Shown: positions 1 to 10,082, numbered from the stretch's first letter. The stretch: DNA of 64,000 bases from Bacteroides zhangwenhongii (GCF_009193325.2 NZ_CP059856.1:4712001-4776000), one strand, 5' to 3'. Notes: generated from the sequence alone by a model not told the origin. Numbers and translations: made by a program.

Positions 1-1305
1 CTCAACCAATGGATAGAACACATCTCACAGGATTTCATCAGTGAAGGAGAAGCTAAAAACGTACGTATCCGATACCAACTGGATCCGCAAATAGAAACGG
101 TAAGTTTCGATAAAGACAAATGCGAAATTATTTTGAGCAACTTGCTTATCAATGCATTGAAACACAGTCCGGAGAATACGGAAATCACTATTATATCAGA
201 ATTGCTTCCTGAAAAAGACAGAATACGTATCTCTATCACCGACCAAGGAAGCGGTTTGAAGCAAGTCAATACACAAAAACTTTTCACACGCTTCTATCAA
301 GGCTCCGGAGAACAAAACGGAACTGGAATCGGACTGTCTTATTCAAAGATTCTGGTTGAATTGCAAGGTGGTTCCATCGGCGCATACGACAATCAGGAAG
401 CAGGTGCGACTTTCTTCATTGAATTGCCGTTAAGACAAGAATCAGAAGAAATCATCTGTCAACCGAAAGCCTATCTGAACGAACTGATGAGTGACGACAG
501 CCATGAACAAGCACCCGGCAATGATGATTTCGATACAACTCCATATACAGTTTTAGTTGTAGACGACAATCCGGATTTAACAGACTTCCTGAAAAAATCG
601 TTGGGAGAATACTTTAAACGGGTAGTGATAGCTTCGGATGGTGCAGAAGCCCTTCAACTTATCAGAAGCCACACGCCGGACATAATTGTCAGCGATGTAA
701 TGATGCCTAGAATGAATGGATATGAACTCTGCAAAAGTATCAAGGAAGATATCACAATCAGCCATATCCCTATTATTCTGCTAACGGCAAGAGACGACCA
801 GCAAAGTCAATTAAGCGGTTACAAGAATGGAGCGGACGCCTATCTGACAAAGCCTTTTGAGATAGAAATGCTTATGGAAATCATTCGTAACCGATTGAAA
901 AACCGTGAGTCTACCAAGAAAAGATACCTGAATGCCGGAGTAATCCCTGCACCGGAAGAAAGTACGTTCAGCCAGGCAGACGAGACCTTCCTGCTCAAGT
1001 TAAATAAGATCATTCAAGAAAATCTGGACAACAGCAGTTTGGATATAGCCTTTATCTGCAAAGAAATCGGTATGAGCCGGGCTTCACTTTACAATAAGTT
1101 GAAAGCCCTGACCGATATGGGGGCTAATGATTATATCAATAAGTTCAGAATGGAGAAAGCAATAGCATACATTACCGGAACGGATATGACATTTACAGAA
1201 ATAGCCGAGAAAGTCGGCTTCACCACTTCACGTTATTTCAGTACAACTTTCAAACAATATACAGGGGAAACTCCTACACAATACAAAGAGAAACGAAAAA
1301 AGTGA
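1..1305 (+). CDS. Hybrid two-component system (HTCS) regulator, C-terminal part
   Basis: Frame 1 is open from base 1, so the gene begins before the window. What remains is the end of a histidine kinase ATPase domain (N box near SNLLINALKH, G boxes DQGSGL and GTGIGLSYS), a receiver domain with DD acid pocket (VLVVDDNPD), phospho-acceptor Asp in IVSDVMMP at bases 694-696 and a Lys in LTKPF, and a C-terminal AraC-type helix-turn-helix (about bases 985-1300, with GMSRASLYNKL and GFTTSRYFSTTFKQY). This order matches Bacteroidetes HTCS proteins that sense a glycan breakdown product in the periplasm and activate a nearby utilisation locus. The sensor half and its target genes lie outside the window, so the ligand cannot be guessed. 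A histidine kinase of another N-terminal type is possible. Confidence 0.9.
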   Translation, partial: LNQWIEHISQDFISEGEAKNVRIRYQLDPQIETVSFDKDKCEIILSNLLINALKHSPENTEITIISELLPEKDRIRISITDQGSGLKQVNTQKLFTRFYQGSGEQNGTGIGLSYSKILVELQGGSIGAYDNQEAGATFFIELPLRQESEEIICQPKAYLNELMSDDSHEQAPGNDDFDTTPYTVLVVDDNPDLTDFLKKSLGEYFKRVVIASDGAEALQLIRSHTPDIIVSDVMMPRMNGYELCKSIKEDITISHIPIILLTARDDQQSQLSGYKNGADAYLTKPFEIEMLMEIIRNRLKNRESTKKRYLNAGVIPAPEESTFSQADETFLLKLNKIIQENLDNSSLDIAFICKEIGMSRASLYNKLKALTDMGANDYINKFRMEKAIAYITGTDMTFTEIAEKVGFTTSRYFSTTFKQYTGETPTQYKEKRKK

Positions 1306-1347
1306 ATATTCACCGACTGTTGACACAGTCACCGGAATATTCACTTT
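1301..1347. terminator. Bidirectional terminator hairpin between convergent genes
   Basis: Inverted repeat AGTGAATATTC (1301-1311) with GAATATTCACT (1335-1345), with an inner stem GACTGT (1315-1320) and ACAGTC (1325-1330) around a TGAC loop. It includes the stop codon of the regulator (1303-1305) and faces the convergent transaldolase gene, so it can end transcripts from both sides. Confidence 0.7.
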
Positions 1348-1390
1348 CCAGATGCGGACTCCGCACCTAAAATTTATCACTCATTTGATT

Positions 1391-2047
1391 TTACCCATTC
1401 ACTTTCTTATAATCCTCCAGAAACTTCTTCAATCCCGAATCCGTCAACGGATGATTGAGTAATCCCTTAATAGCGCTCAACGGACAAGTAGCAACATCAG
1501 CACCCACTTCCACACATTCTATAATATGCTTCGTATTACGAATCGAGGCTGCCAGTACTTGTGTCTTATAATCATACGTATGATACATACGTACAATATC
1601 AGCAACAAGCCCTACCCCATCTTCACAAATATCATCCAACCGTCCTACAAAAGGCGAAACATAAGTAGCTCCGGCTTTAGCCGCCAACAAAGCCTGTCCC
1701 ACAGAAAAGACTAATGTACAATTCGTACGAATCCCTTTTTCCGTAAAATGCTTGATAGCTTTGATGCCATCCGCAATGCATGGCACTTTCACTACAATAT
1801 GCGAATTGAGTGCTGCCAGTTCCTCTCCTTCACGAATCATCCCTTCGTAATCGGTAGCTATCACTTCGGCACTTACATCACCATTGACGATATTACAGAT
1901 TTTAATATAATGTTCACGTTGGTTTTGGGTTCCCTTGATACCTTCTTTCGCCATTAGCGAAGGATTGGTAGTCACTCCGTCAAGTACTCCGAGATCATAC
2001 GCTTCTTGGATTTGCTCCAAATTGGCTGTGTCAATAAAAAACTTCAT
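1391..2047 (-). CDS. tal: Transaldolase, small TalC/FSA type
   Basis: A 218-residue TIM-barrel protein of the small transaldolase/fructose-6-phosphate aldolase family. It transfers a dihydroxyacetone unit in the non-oxidative pentose phosphate pathway, cytoplasmic. Seen: N-terminal [17 protein letters not shown], and the Schiff-base Lys87 in VVKVPC. Residue 61 is Glu (VSAEVIA), where E. coli fructose-6-phosphate aldolase has Gln. From family knowledge Glu here favours true transaldolase activity, so the common annotation fsa is less likely. It is the last gene of a minus-strand run after gpmA and fbaB (spacing 68 bp from fbaB), a sugar-phosphate group that suits pentose flux from the xylan locus, although co-regulation is only an inference. 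Confidence 0.93.
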   Translation of the reverse strand: MKFFIDTANLEQIQEAYDLGVLDGVTTNPSLMAKEGIKGTQNQREHYIKICNIVNGDVSAEVIATDYEGMIREGEELAALNSHIVVKVPCIADGIKAIKHFTEKGIRTNCTLVFSVGQALLAAKAGATYVSPFVGRLDDICEDGVGLVADIVRMYHTYDYKTQVLAASIRNTKHIIECVEVGADVATCPLSAIKGLLNHPLTDSGLKKFLEDYKKVNG

Positions 2048-2115
2048 ACTTCTAAATTTTAATGGTTAACTATCTAGTAGTCAAAGATAAGAATTAATTC
2101 TCATCTTTCCTATAA

Positions 2116-3168
2116 TCAGGCAATGGTAATTGCCGGATCAAGATAAACATCCTGGATAGCATTCAATAATTCTACACCTTTATTCATCGATTTTTGGAAC
2201 GCTTTACGTCCGCTAATCAACCCCATACCTCCGGCACGCTTATTGATTACGGCTGTAATAACCGCATCACGTAAGTCGGAAGCTCCGTGCGACTCACCAC
2301 CGGAATTGATTAAACCGACACGCCCCATATAACCATTGGCAACCTGATAACGACAAAGGTCAATCGGATGTTCCGAAGCCAGTTGGGTGTACATACGTTC
2401 ATCCGTCTTACCGAAACCTATTGCTTTGAAACCACCATTATTCGTAGGAAGTTTTTGTTTGACAATATCTGCTTTGATCGTAACTCCGAGACGGTCGGCC
2501 TGTCCGGTCAAGTCAGCAGCAGCATGATAATCCACACCATCTTTCTTAAAATCACTATTACGCAGATAACACCACAGGATAGTGGCCATCCCCAATTCGT
2601 GAGCATACTCGAAAGCCTCAGCGATTTCCACCAATTGGCGACGACTTTGTTCCGAACCGAAATAGATAGTAGCACCGACAGCCGTAGCTCCCATATTCCA
2701 TGCTTCTTTCACTGTACCGAACATCACCTGATCATACGAATTAGGATAGGTCAGCAATTCATTGTGATTCAGTTTAACTACAAACGGAATTTTATGGGCA
2801 TATTTGCGTGCCACCGCTCCCAGAATGCCGAATGTAGAAGCGACCGCATTACAACCACCTTCAATAGCCAATTTCACAATGTTCTCCGGATCGAAGTAGA
2901 TAGGATTCGGAGCAAAAGACGCTCCGGCAGTATGTTCAATATCCTGATCGACAGGAAGAATGGATACATAACCGGAATTAGCCAAACGTCCATGTCCGAG
3001 AATAGCTTGCAAGCTGTTCAGCACTTTTATATTACGGTCGGAATCAATCCATATTTTATCTATCGTATCGGGAGAAGGCACATAAATCAAAGACTTATCA
3101 ATAGTCTTACAAGTGTGATCCAGATAATATCCGGCTTTATCTCCCAACAAATCAATTACTTTACTCAT
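2116..3168 (-). CDS. fbaB: Fructose-bisphosphate aldolase class I (DhnA/FbaB type)
   Basis: A 350-residue protein of the archaeal-type class I aldolase family, which splits fructose-1,6-bisphosphate into two triose phosphates by a Schiff base and needs no metal. Recognised from the overall pattern: [58 protein letters not shown] and the C-terminal phosphate-binding region [14 protein letters not shown]. Length fits the Bacteroides members. The Lys within [11 protein letters not shown] is a candidate Schiff-base residue, not proven. It follows gpmA by 28 bp and precedes transaldolase. A second, metal-dependent class II aldolase lies at 60226-61230, so the organism carries both types. Confidence 0.93.
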   Translation of the reverse strand: MSKVIDLLGDKAGYYLDHTCKTIDKSLIYVPSPDTIDKIWIDSDRNIKVLNSLQAILGHGRLANSGYVSILPVDQDIEHTAGASFAPNPIYFDPENIVKLAIEGGCNAVASTFGILGAVARKYAHKIPFVVKLNHNELLTYPNSYDQVMFGTVKEAWNMGATAVGATIYFGSEQSRRQLVEIAEAFEYAHELGMATILWCYLRNSDFKKDGVDYHAAADLTGQADRLGVTIKADIVKQKLPTNNGGFKAIGFGKTDERMYTQLASEHPIDLCRYQVANGYMGRVGLINSGGESHGASDLRDAVITAVINKRAGGMGLISGRKAFQKSMNKGVELLNAIQDVYLDPAITIA

Positions 3169-3196
3169 AACTTTACTTTTTTAAATATACAACACT

Positions 3197-3943
3197 TTAT
3201 TTCTTCTTTCCTTGATTGGCTACCGCTTCCATCATTTTTTTGATTTCTTCCGCATTTCCAAGAAAATAATCATTGGAGACATTCAGGTTCTCGTCAAACT
3301 CGAATACATAAGGAACGGCAGTAGGCAGATTCAGTTTTACAATTTCCTCATCAGAAATATGTTTCAGATGTTTGATGATACCTCGCAGACTGTTACCATG
3401 AGCCACAACCAATAAAGTATGGGCTGTTTTCAGGTTGGGAAATATATCCGATTCCCAATAAGGCATAATACGTTCAATGGTATCTTTCAGTGATTCGGTA
3501 CGGGGAAGTTCGGCATCGGGAACTTCATGATAACGGTAGTCAAAACGCGCATTCCGCAAGTCACTTTCCGAAAGCGGATTAGGGGCAATATCATAGCTAC
3601 GACGCCAAATCAGCACTTGTTCTTCACCATATTTCCCGGCAGTTTCCGCTTTATTCAATCCTTGCAAATCGCCATAATGCTTTTCGTTCAGACGCCAGTT
3701 CTTTTCAACAGGTATCCAGTCGAGATCCATTTTATCAAGAACACAATTCAGCGTCTTGACAGCTCTTTTCAAGTAAGAGGTATAGGCTTTATCGAAATTG
3801 AAGCCATAATCCTTCAATGTCTCGCCTGCTTTCTCAGCTTCGGCAATTCCTTTTTCGGTCAGATCGACATCTGTCCAACCCGTAAAGCGGTTTTCTTTAT
3901 TCCAAGCACTTTCTCCATGACGAAGCAATACTATTTTTTTCAT
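3197..3943 (-). CDS. gpmA: 2,3-bisphosphoglycerate-dependent phosphoglycerate mutase
   Basis: Interconverts 3- and 2-phosphoglycerate in glycolysis, cytoplasmic. The frame is open upstream to 4027, but the start is set at 3943 because the protein then begins with the family's [15 protein letters not shown], and an AAGGAGA sequence lies about nine bases upstream (around 3952-3958), unusual for a phylum that rarely uses Shine-Dalgarno pairing. The protein is 248 residues, the usual length. Catalytic His9 (RHG) and His182 (AHGNSLRG) are present, as is the acid Glu in [12 protein letters not shown]. Probably first gene of the gpmA-fbaB-tal run. Confidence 0.95.
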   Translation of the reverse strand: MKKIVLLRHGESAWNKENRFTGWTDVDLTEKGIAEAEKAGETLKDYGFNFDKAYTSYLKRAVKTLNCVLDKMDLDWIPVEKNWRLNEKHYGDLQGLNKAETAGKYGEEQVLIWRRSYDIAPNPLSESDLRNARFDYRYHEVPDAELPRTESLKDTIERIMPYWESDIFPNLKTAHTLLVVAHGNSLRGIIKHLKHISDEEIVKLNLPTAVPYVFEFDENLNVSNDYFLGNAEEIKKMMEAVANQGKKK

Positions 3944-4053
3944 TTTTATTGGTCTCCTTTCTTCTTTAGTTATATATAGAACAGTTTGTTTCGCTACAAA
4001 GTTCACCAAAGAAGAAGGAGTTGCCAATACCTAAAAATGCTGATTTTATTCTT

Positions 4054-5508
4054 TCATCGGTTTCTCGTCAAGAAAACACGATTCGTAATTGTATCGGGTA
4101 GTTCCGATTCATAATGCGTCACCATAATCATCGTCTTATCTTTGCGTCGGCAGAAAGCCTCAATCACTTTCTTTACCCGGCGACGATTATAGGTATCCAA
4201 GCCATGAAGCGGTTCATCCAGAATCAGCAGTTCCGGGTCTTTGACGAAAGCTCTTGCCAGCAAGGCCAAACGTTGTTCTCCACTGGATAGTTGCAAGAAT
4301 GGTTTATCTTTTAAATCTGCAATACCGAATATATCCATCCACCACTCACAGATAGCCATCTGTTCCGGTTGAGGACGTTTATACAGACCGATACTGTCAT
4401 GCAAACCACTGGCTACAATCTCAATAGCAGGCAAATTCTTGAGATAGGCACGATGCATCTCCGGACTGACATAACCGATATGTTTCTTGATTTCCCAAAT
4501 ACTTTCTCCCGTTCCTCTTTTCCGCCCGAAAAGACTGATATCACAGGCATACGACTGCGGATTATCTGCACAAACCAGACTCAACAGGGTCGATTTACCC
4601 GCTCCGTTTTCCCCACTTAATGCCCACTTCTCACCGCGACATACCGTCCAATCCAATTCTTTCAGGATAGTACGGTCATCATAACGAATACTCACCTTAT
4701 TCAATTTCACGACTTCATCCGAGTCATAGGTATTTCCGTCATAAGGCAAATCGATAATCCGTTTCTGCAACTCCTCAAAAGAATCAACCGTATCTCTGTC
4801 ATGAAAAGCTTTCAGATAAGCCTCACGTGCCATTTTAGGAAAGACCTCCATCTTATCCACAGGAATGACATGAGTAATAAACGAAGGTATATCATCCAGC
4901 ATAGAAAGAACTAAGACGATCTGCACCGACGACATCTTTGTCAAACGCTCAAGCAAGGAGAACAATAATTCGCGGGTAGGTGCATCCAAACCGATGAACG
5001 GATTATCCATAATCAGCACACGAGGTGCCGTCAACAGAGTTTTAGTGAGTTGGAACTTACGTAGTTCACCACTGGAAAGTAAAATTATCTTTTTGTCAAG
5101 AAGAGGTTCGATATGGAAGAGTTCAAACAATTCATTTTTCAGCTTGTCGTCTTTGATTTCGCCCAACATCTCACGAACATCCGGCACTTCATCCTGATCA
5201 TGAGCATTCCAACGCTGCTGATAGTAGTAATTGGTATCGGCTGCCCCATAAGTATCACGGAAAGCAATATATTTCACATTATCATAAACAGTCTGAGTGA
5301 CCGAAGGGGAAAAATCATATTCAATCGTTCCCTCACGCAAAGGATATTTTCCTATCAAAGTATCTACAAAAAGACTTTTACCACCACCATTAGGACCTAC
5401 AATAGCTATATGTTCATTCGCTCCGATAGTTGCCGTGATGGGTTTGGCTAAACGCACAAGCGGGTTGCGTGCTACGCCCCCCGCCATGCTAAATGTATTT
5501 TGACTCAT
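4054..5508 (-). CDS. ABC protein with two fused ATPase domains (ModF/PhrA-like)
   Basis: 484 residues with two complete ABC ATPase cassettes and no membrane segment. First cassette: Walker A GPNGGGKS, signature LSSGELRKFQL, Walker B RVLIMDNP. Second: Walker A GENGAGKS, signature LSSGEQRLALL, Walker B LLILDEPLHGLD and H-loop MVTHYESE. This is the architecture of E. coli ModF, whose role is unsettled. No permease or substrate-binding protein is adjacent, so import is not supported. It could act as a soluble ABC-F-like or repair-linked ATPase. It has its own promoter (5538-5545) about 30 bp upstream of the start and sits between gpmA and the xylan locus. Confidence 0.88.
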   Translation of the reverse strand: MSQNTFSMAGGVARNPLVRLAKPITATIGANEHIAIVGPNGGGKSLFVDTLIGKYPLREGTIEYDFSPSVTQTVYDNVKYIAFRDTYGAADTNYYYQQRWNAHDQDEVPDVREMLGEIKDDKLKNELFELFHIEPLLDKKIILLSSGELRKFQLTKTLLTAPRVLIMDNPFIGLDAPTRELLFSLLERLTKMSSVQIVLVLSMLDDIPSFITHVIPVDKMEVFPKMAREAYLKAFHDRDTVDSFEELQKRIIDLPYDGNTYDSDEVVKLNKVSIRYDDRTILKELDWTVCRGEKWALSGENGAGKSTLLSLVCADNPQSYACDISLFGRKRGTGESIWEIKKHIGYVSPEMHRAYLKNLPAIEIVASGLHDSIGLYKRPQPEQMAICEWWMDIFGIADLKDKPFLQLSSGEQRLALLARAFVKDPELLILDEPLHGLDTYNRRRVKKVIEAFCRRKDKTMIMVTHYESELPDTITNRVFLTRNR

Positions 5509-5537
5509 ATTCTTTTATTCTGTTTTATAATTGCCCG

Positions 5538-5571
5538 CAAAGGTAACAATTTTATCATAAAAGACGCCAAA
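5538..5571 (-). promoter_or_regulatory. Promoter of the ABC protein gene
   Basis: On the minus strand TACCTTTG (5538-5545) matches the Bacteroidetes -7 box TAnnTTTG, and TTTG (5568-5571) sits 22 bp upstream as a possible -33 box. Start codon is at 5508. Confidence 0.6.
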
Positions 5572-5611
5572 TTGCAAACATATTCTTATTCGTTCCGTAT
5601 AGGGAATATCT

Positions 5612-7747
5612 TTACTTACTAAACCCGTAAGGTGGACATTCAAAATTGGTAATATCCAATTTGTATTCCATCATATCTTTCAACTCATGTATGGGACGTT
5701 CCAATTCATAAGGTATCGGTTGTCTGCTGAATTGCTGGAAGTAAAGCAAACAAGCATCCCGCCACCAGACAGCATCCCGTGCCTGAATCTTCAGGCGGTG
5801 TTGCACATCACGAAAACGTTCGGAATCAATATACGGTTCCATCCTGTCCCACACTTTTTGAAAGTTTCTCACTTCGTTTACACCACGATCATACGCGTAG
5901 CACAGTTCTGTCCAAAGTGTACGTCCGCTCTTCATCTGATGATTCCAAGGAACATGGTGAAACCAAAGGAGCAGATTCTCCGGACAGGTATTCACATTGT
6001 CCAGTTGCTCGCATAATGGAGAATGGTATTGTCCGGTAGCATTACTTCCTGTACTGCTGCGGTCGAAACCTATTCCCATGTTGTCGGCACGGTGGTAATA
6101 AGGAGGCAGCCAATCCGGGCGAGCATCGGGAATATCACACCAGGGTTCCGGTCCGTAATGATGTCCCCATGCAAAGATATGATGCAAGCCGAGAGGCATC
6201 ATGTAGTCTACTACTGCTTCTCTCGATTTCTGAAGCACTTGGGAGTTGAGAAAGGAGAGTTCAGCGTCAATTTGCTCTTTTTGAATGACTTCTCCTGCCG
6301 GAGTATCGGTTTGCGCACCGGTAACGGGAAGAAAAGTTTGTTTCAACCATTCTTCTCCTATCTGTTCGGAAGAGAGCGAATGTTTCCATGCCAATCGTCC
6401 GAAAGCATACCAGTTGGCTTGAGCAAAAGGATGTCCACACCAATTAGTATCATCACCGATATTTGCCACTCCGGAAATAGCCGTGAGCGGATGAAAGAAT
6501 AAAGAACCATCTGTCACACGGGCAACGGTAGAGCCTTTGCCTTGCAGATAAGTATCACTGTCTAAACACTCTTTCCACATAGGAGCAAGGAACGCAAGAT
6601 GATTGGAAAAGCCAAGATACTCTTGTGTGATCTGAAACTCGGGCATAACTGCCGTCTTCTTCATAGCTCCGAACAGCGGGCTGAATGGCTCACGGGGTTG
6701 GAAATCTATCGGACCGTTCTTGATCTGCACAATAACATTATCCCGGAACTTACCATCCAAAGGTTCAAATTCAAGATAGGCTTGTTTGGCACGGTCGCTG
6801 TCGGTAGGAGAATAAACGAAAGCACGCCACATCACAATTCCATGATAAGGCCTCAACACATCAGCAAGCATATTGGCTCCTTCGGCATGAGTGCGTCCGT
6901 AATCACACGGACCGGGCTGCCCTTCGGAATTCGCTTTCACCAGAAAACCTCCGAAATCGGGAATCAGAGAATAAATCTCTTTGGCTTTCTGCTTCCACCA
7001 GTCTATCACTTCTTTATTTAACGGATCGGAAGTGGATAAACCGCCTAAAGCTGCGGGAGAAGAGAAATTGATAGAAAGATATATTTTCAAGCCATAAGGG
7101 CGGAAAATATCGGCCAAGACTTTGACTTTCTGCAAATAATCATTAGAAAGTATTTTAGGACTTGCATTGACATTGTTTATTACGGTGGCATTAATGCCGA
7201 TAGAAGCATTGGCACGAGCGTAGGCTTCATAACGGGGAGAGACAACAGACGGAAGTTCGTCCCATTTCCAAAGTGAATGTCCGGCATATCCGCGTTCGAT
7301 TGTACCATCCAAGTTATCCCAATGATTCAGGATACGAATTCGATAATCAGGTCGTTCGGAGATATCGAGGGATTGCAAAGCTGATTCCGGTAGTTGTCCG
7401 GTAGCTTGCAGACGGAGTAAATGATACGTTCCATAAAGTACTCCTTGTTCACCGGAAGAAGCTATCGTTATTTGACTGCCACCTTTGGAGGTCTGAATCG
7501 TATATCCCTCATTTCCAAGTGCACGAAGTTCTTTATTATTCCGAACCTCCAAAGTAACCGGGATTCCTCCCTGCCAGAAGTTCTGTAATTCGGAAACGGC
7601 AATACGTAATGTAGGCGATTGTTTCTTGCTGCTAATTTCCGCTTTCGCTCCCAATGCATAACGAAGCCACAAGGCACTTCCATCTTCTGCCCAAATAGAA
7701 AAAAAGCAAAAAAACAAAGTGAATGTCAATGCAAATATATTCCTCAT
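5612..7747 (-). CDS. Alpha-glucuronidase, GH67
   Basis: 711-residue secreted glycoside hydrolase of family 67, which removes (4-O-methyl)-glucuronic acid from the non-reducing end of short xylo-oligosaccharides. Signal peptide MRNIFALTFTLFFCFFSIWA, no lipobox, so periplasmic. Seen: N-terminal alpha/beta domain with the GEQGVLYGTYHLLRL region, the TIM-barrel start in RPDYRIRILNHWDN, and the GH67 catalytic region FLVKANSEGQPGP with the likely acid Glu about residue 274. Length is typical of GH67. It is the last gene of the xylan block and is separated from the upstream GH43 gene by a large hairpin (7821-7896), so its transcript level may differ from the rest. Confidence 0.96.
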   Translation of the reverse strand: MRNIFALTFTLFFCFFSIWAEDGSALWLRYALGAKAEISSKKQSPTLRIAVSELQNFWQGGIPVTLEVRNNKELRALGNEGYTIQTSKGGSQITIASSGEQGVLYGTYHLLRLQATGQLPESALQSLDISERPDYRIRILNHWDNLDGTIERGYAGHSLWKWDELPSVVSPRYEAYARANASIGINATVINNVNASPKILSNDYLQKVKVLADIFRPYGLKIYLSINFSSPAALGGLSTSDPLNKEVIDWWKQKAKEIYSLIPDFGGFLVKANSEGQPGPCDYGRTHAEGANMLADVLRPYHGIVMWRAFVYSPTDSDRAKQAYLEFEPLDGKFRDNVIVQIKNGPIDFQPREPFSPLFGAMKKTAVMPEFQITQEYLGFSNHLAFLAPMWKECLDSDTYLQGKGSTVARVTDGSLFFHPLTAISGVANIGDDTNWCGHPFAQANWYAFGRLAWKHSLSSEQIGEEWLKQTFLPVTGAQTDTPAGEVIQKEQIDAELSFLNSQVLQKSREAVVDYMMPLGLHHIFAWGHHYGPEPWCDIPDARPDWLPPYYHRADNMGIGFDRSSTGSNATGQYHSPLCEQLDNVNTCPENLLLWFHHVPWNHQMKSGRTLWTELCYAYDRGVNEVRNFQKVWDRMEPYIDSERFRDVQHRLKIQARDAVWWRDACLLYFQQFSRQPIPYELERPIHELKDMMEYKLDITNFECPPYGFSK

Positions 7748-7820
7748 AGTACAAAGTATGTTATCACAATTAATTTACAGTATGATAGCATAAGTCAATT
7801 AAGCATTCATACTTAATAAT

Positions 7821-7896
7821 AACCGCCTCTACCTGAAAAATCCCTATTACCTAATATTCTGGTAAAAGTAGGTATGTTTTTCAAATAGAGGCGGTT
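7821..7896 (-). terminator. Large hairpin between GH43 and GH67 genes
   Basis: Arms 7821-7840 and 7877-7896 are complementary over 20 bp with two mismatches (core AACCGCCTCTA with TAGAGGCGGTT). An inner stem TACCTA (7848-7853) pairs with TAGGTA (7869-7874). Read on the minus strand it follows the GH43 stop codon and is followed by TTATTATTAAG, so it could terminate or attenuate read-through into GH67, or protect the upstream mRNA 3' end. Confidence 0.65.
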
Positions 7897-7912
7897 GTTT
7901 TAATGTATCCTA

Positions 7913-8890
7913 TTATTCATCTTTTCCCTCAATGGTAATGATTCGCCCGTCTGCATCATACTGAAGTTCGCAGACTTTCAAGCTACGGAGCCAAGTCTTC
8001 CCCTCTGATGGTACACAATCGTGATGAAACAGATACCACTTGCCTTTAAACTCTACAATAGCATGGTGAGTAGTCCATCCTACCACCGGAGTCAGAATGA
8101 CTCCCTGATAAGTAAACGGACCATAAGGGTTATCACCTATTGCATAGCAGAGCAAATGAGTGTCTCCCGTAGAATAGGAGAAATAGTATTTACCATTATA
8201 TTTATGCATCCACGAAGCTTCGAAGAAACGGCGTTCTGTATCCCCTGCTGTCAATGGCTTACCGTCTTCATCCAGAATTACCACTGCCCGGGGTTCTTCG
8301 GCAAACTCCATCATGTCTTCACTCAAACGAGCAACACGCGACGGAATTGCTTCCTCCTCTCCTTCCGGCAAAATAGCAGATTCCAAGGCTTTATTATTAC
8401 GGTAACGTTGAAGTTGTCCACCCCACAATCCACCGAAATACATATAATAGTTACCATCTCCGTCATCCCATACAGCCGGATCGATGCTGTAACTTCCCTT
8501 CATCGGATTAGCTTCCGGTATAAAAGGACCATAAGGTTTATCACTCACAGCTACCCCGATACGAAATATATCATTCTGATCTTTCAATGGAAAATACATA
8601 TAGTACTTACCATCTTTACAAACCACATCACAATCCCATAGTTGACGACCCGCCCAAGGAATATCCTCTGTGGAAAGCACCACTCCATGATCTTTTATTT
8701 CACCGTTCATCACATCATCCATAGAATACACGTGATAATCTTTCATATTGAAATGATCGCCATTATCATTTTCGGCAATACCACTTTCCCAATCATGCGA
8801 GGGATAAATATACAGTTTGCCATCAAATACGTGTACGGCAGGGTCAGCCATATAATCACCGGGAACTAAATATCTTTTTTCTGTTTTCAT
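7913..8890 (-). CDS. Glycoside hydrolase GH43, cytoplasmic (beta-xylosidase or arabinofuranosidase)
   Basis: 325-residue five-blade beta-propeller of family 43 without a signal peptide, so probably cytoplasmic, where it would release xylose (or arabinose) from imported oligosaccharides. Inverting-enzyme triad by position: base Asp16 in YMADPAVHVF, pKa modulator Asp137 in SIDPAVWDDGDG, acid Glu224 in FFEASWMHKY. It has no accessory C-terminal domain. Its start lies 25 bp after the GH10 stop codon, in the same transcript as the MFS carrier, which supports work on imported short xylo-oligosaccharides. Beta-xylosidase is the likelier activity from context; the family also contains arabinofuranosidases. 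Confidence 0.93.
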   Translation of the reverse strand: MKTEKRYLVPGDYMADPAVHVFDGKLYIYPSHDWESGIAENDNGDHFNMKDYHVYSMDDVMNGEIKDHGVVLSTEDIPWAGRQLWDCDVVCKDGKYYMYFPLKDQNDIFRIGVAVSDKPYGPFIPEANPMKGSYSIDPAVWDDGDGNYYMYFGGLWGGQLQRYRNNKALESAILPEGEEEAIPSRVARLSEDMMEFAEEPRAVVILDEDGKPLTAGDTERRFFEASWMHKYNGKYYFSYSTGDTHLLCYAIGDNPYGPFTYQGVILTPVVGWTTHHAIVEFKGKWYLFHHDCVPSEGKTWLRSLKVCELQYDADGRIITIEGKDE

Positions 8891-8915
8891 GCTTTTTCGG
8901 TTTTCTGTTAGAAAC

Positions 8916-10043
8916 TTATTTTGTTTTTTCAGCCTCTTTGATAATCAGGTCGACTACCGGTTTCGGCCGATAATTGCGATCAAAAAGTAACGGATAATCC
9001 GTGCGACCTCTCATCGGCCAGTCATTACGCCAAGAATTCTGATCGGCTACTCCCCAAAGAGTAACCCTAGTAATGAGGTTATGGTGTTTCAGGAACAGGC
9101 GGAAAAAGTCATTCATTCTTTCAGTCCATGCTTTCGATACCTCTTCCGGCAATCCATCCGGATAAGGATTCATCTCTTTTTTATATTCAAAGGAAGCGGA
9201 AACCTCTGCACCTACATTGGGATTCGGTGATGGTATCACCGTCAAATCCAGTTCTGTTATCATTATCTTCACTCCTGTTCCAGCAAAAGCCAACATACTC
9301 TTCTCAAATTCACTGATTTTCGGGTAGTCCATGCCGATATGCCCTTGCATACCTACGGCATCAATACGGATTCCACGTCTTTTCAAATCGTTCACCATCT
9401 TCACGACGGCTTCTCTTCTGCCCGGTTGGGCCATTGAGTAGTCATTGTAGTAAAGTTCGGCATCCGGATCGGCCTCGTGTGCATATTGGAAAGCCAATGG
9501 GATATATTCTTCCCCCAGAATCTCATAAAACTTTGTCTTGCGATATGCTCCATTATCTTCAATCGCTTCATTTACTACATCCCAGCCTTTGATGCGGCCT
9601 TTATAGCGTTTCACGATGGTAGTGATATGGTCTTTCATCCGTTTCTTCAGGACTTCCGGAGAAACATTGTTCCCGTCCTTATCTACGCAAAACCAAGGGG
9701 CCAATTGTGAATGCCAAATCAGGCAGTGACCAATGATAGCCATTTGATTGCTCTCACCAAAACTGACAAATTCATCTGCCTGCGCAAAATTATACTTATT
9801 TTCTTTCGGATGAATGACAGAAGACTTCATGCAGTTTTCCGCCACGATGGAATTAAAATTCTTCTTTACAACTTCAACAGCTGCGACATCCTTACCGGAA
9901 CTTTGATGTGTGTTCACTGACACGCCAATCAGAAACTTGTTTTTCAAAGCCTTTTTCAGCGAATTTCCATCTTTCGCAAAAACTTCTCCATAAGAAAAAG
10001 AAAACATCACTGTCAACAACAGAATTATTCGTTTGAGTTTCAT
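8916..10043 (-). CDS. Endo-beta-1,4-xylanase, GH10 (periplasmic)
   Basis: 375 residues with signal peptide [19 protein letters not shown] and a single GH10 TIM barrel. Retaining catalytic pair: acid/base Glu159 in [10 protein letters not shown] and nucleophile Glu264 in [11 protein letters not shown]10 substrate-binding features [22 protein letters not shown] and the C-terminal [11 protein letters not shown] are present. No lipobox, so periplasmic rather than surface bound; it would shorten imported xylo-oligosaccharides. Follows the MFS gene by about 40 bp and precedes GH43. The locus has a second GH10 at 13506-15719 that carries binding modules, pointing to division of labour between surface and periplasm. 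Confidence 0.96.
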   Translation of the reverse strand: MKLKRIILLLTVMFSFSYGEVFAKDGNSLKKALKNKFLIGVSVNTHQSSGKDVAAVEVVKKNFNSIVAENCMKSSVIHPKENKYNFAQADEFVSFGESNQMAIIGHCLIWHSQLAPWFCVDKDGNNVSPEVLKKRMKDHITTIVKRYKGRIKGWDVVNEAIEDNGAYRKTKFYEILGEEYIPLAFQYAHEADPDAELYYNDYSMAQPGRREAVVKMVNDLKRRGIRIDAVGMQGHIGMDYPKISEFEKSMLAFAGTGVKIMITELDLTVIPSPNPNVGAEVSASFEYKKEMNPYPDGLPEEVSKAWTERMNDFFRLFLKHHNLITRVTLWGVADQNSWRNDWPMRGRTDYPLLFDRNYRPKPVVDLIIKEAEKTK

Positions 10044-10082
10044 ACGTTATATTTTTGAGTAATAAACATTCTACTATCTTAT

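Noticed and set aside
2368..3243. Long plus-strand open frame opposite the class I aldolase gene.
   Set aside because: It is the antisense shadow of a strongly biased gene; composition is not protein-like. The same holds for open frames opposite pgk, pulA and gpmA.
3944..4027. Longer gpmA product using the start at 4027.
   Set aside because: The extra 28 residues are not part of the family, and the AAGGAGA sequence points to the ATG at 3943.
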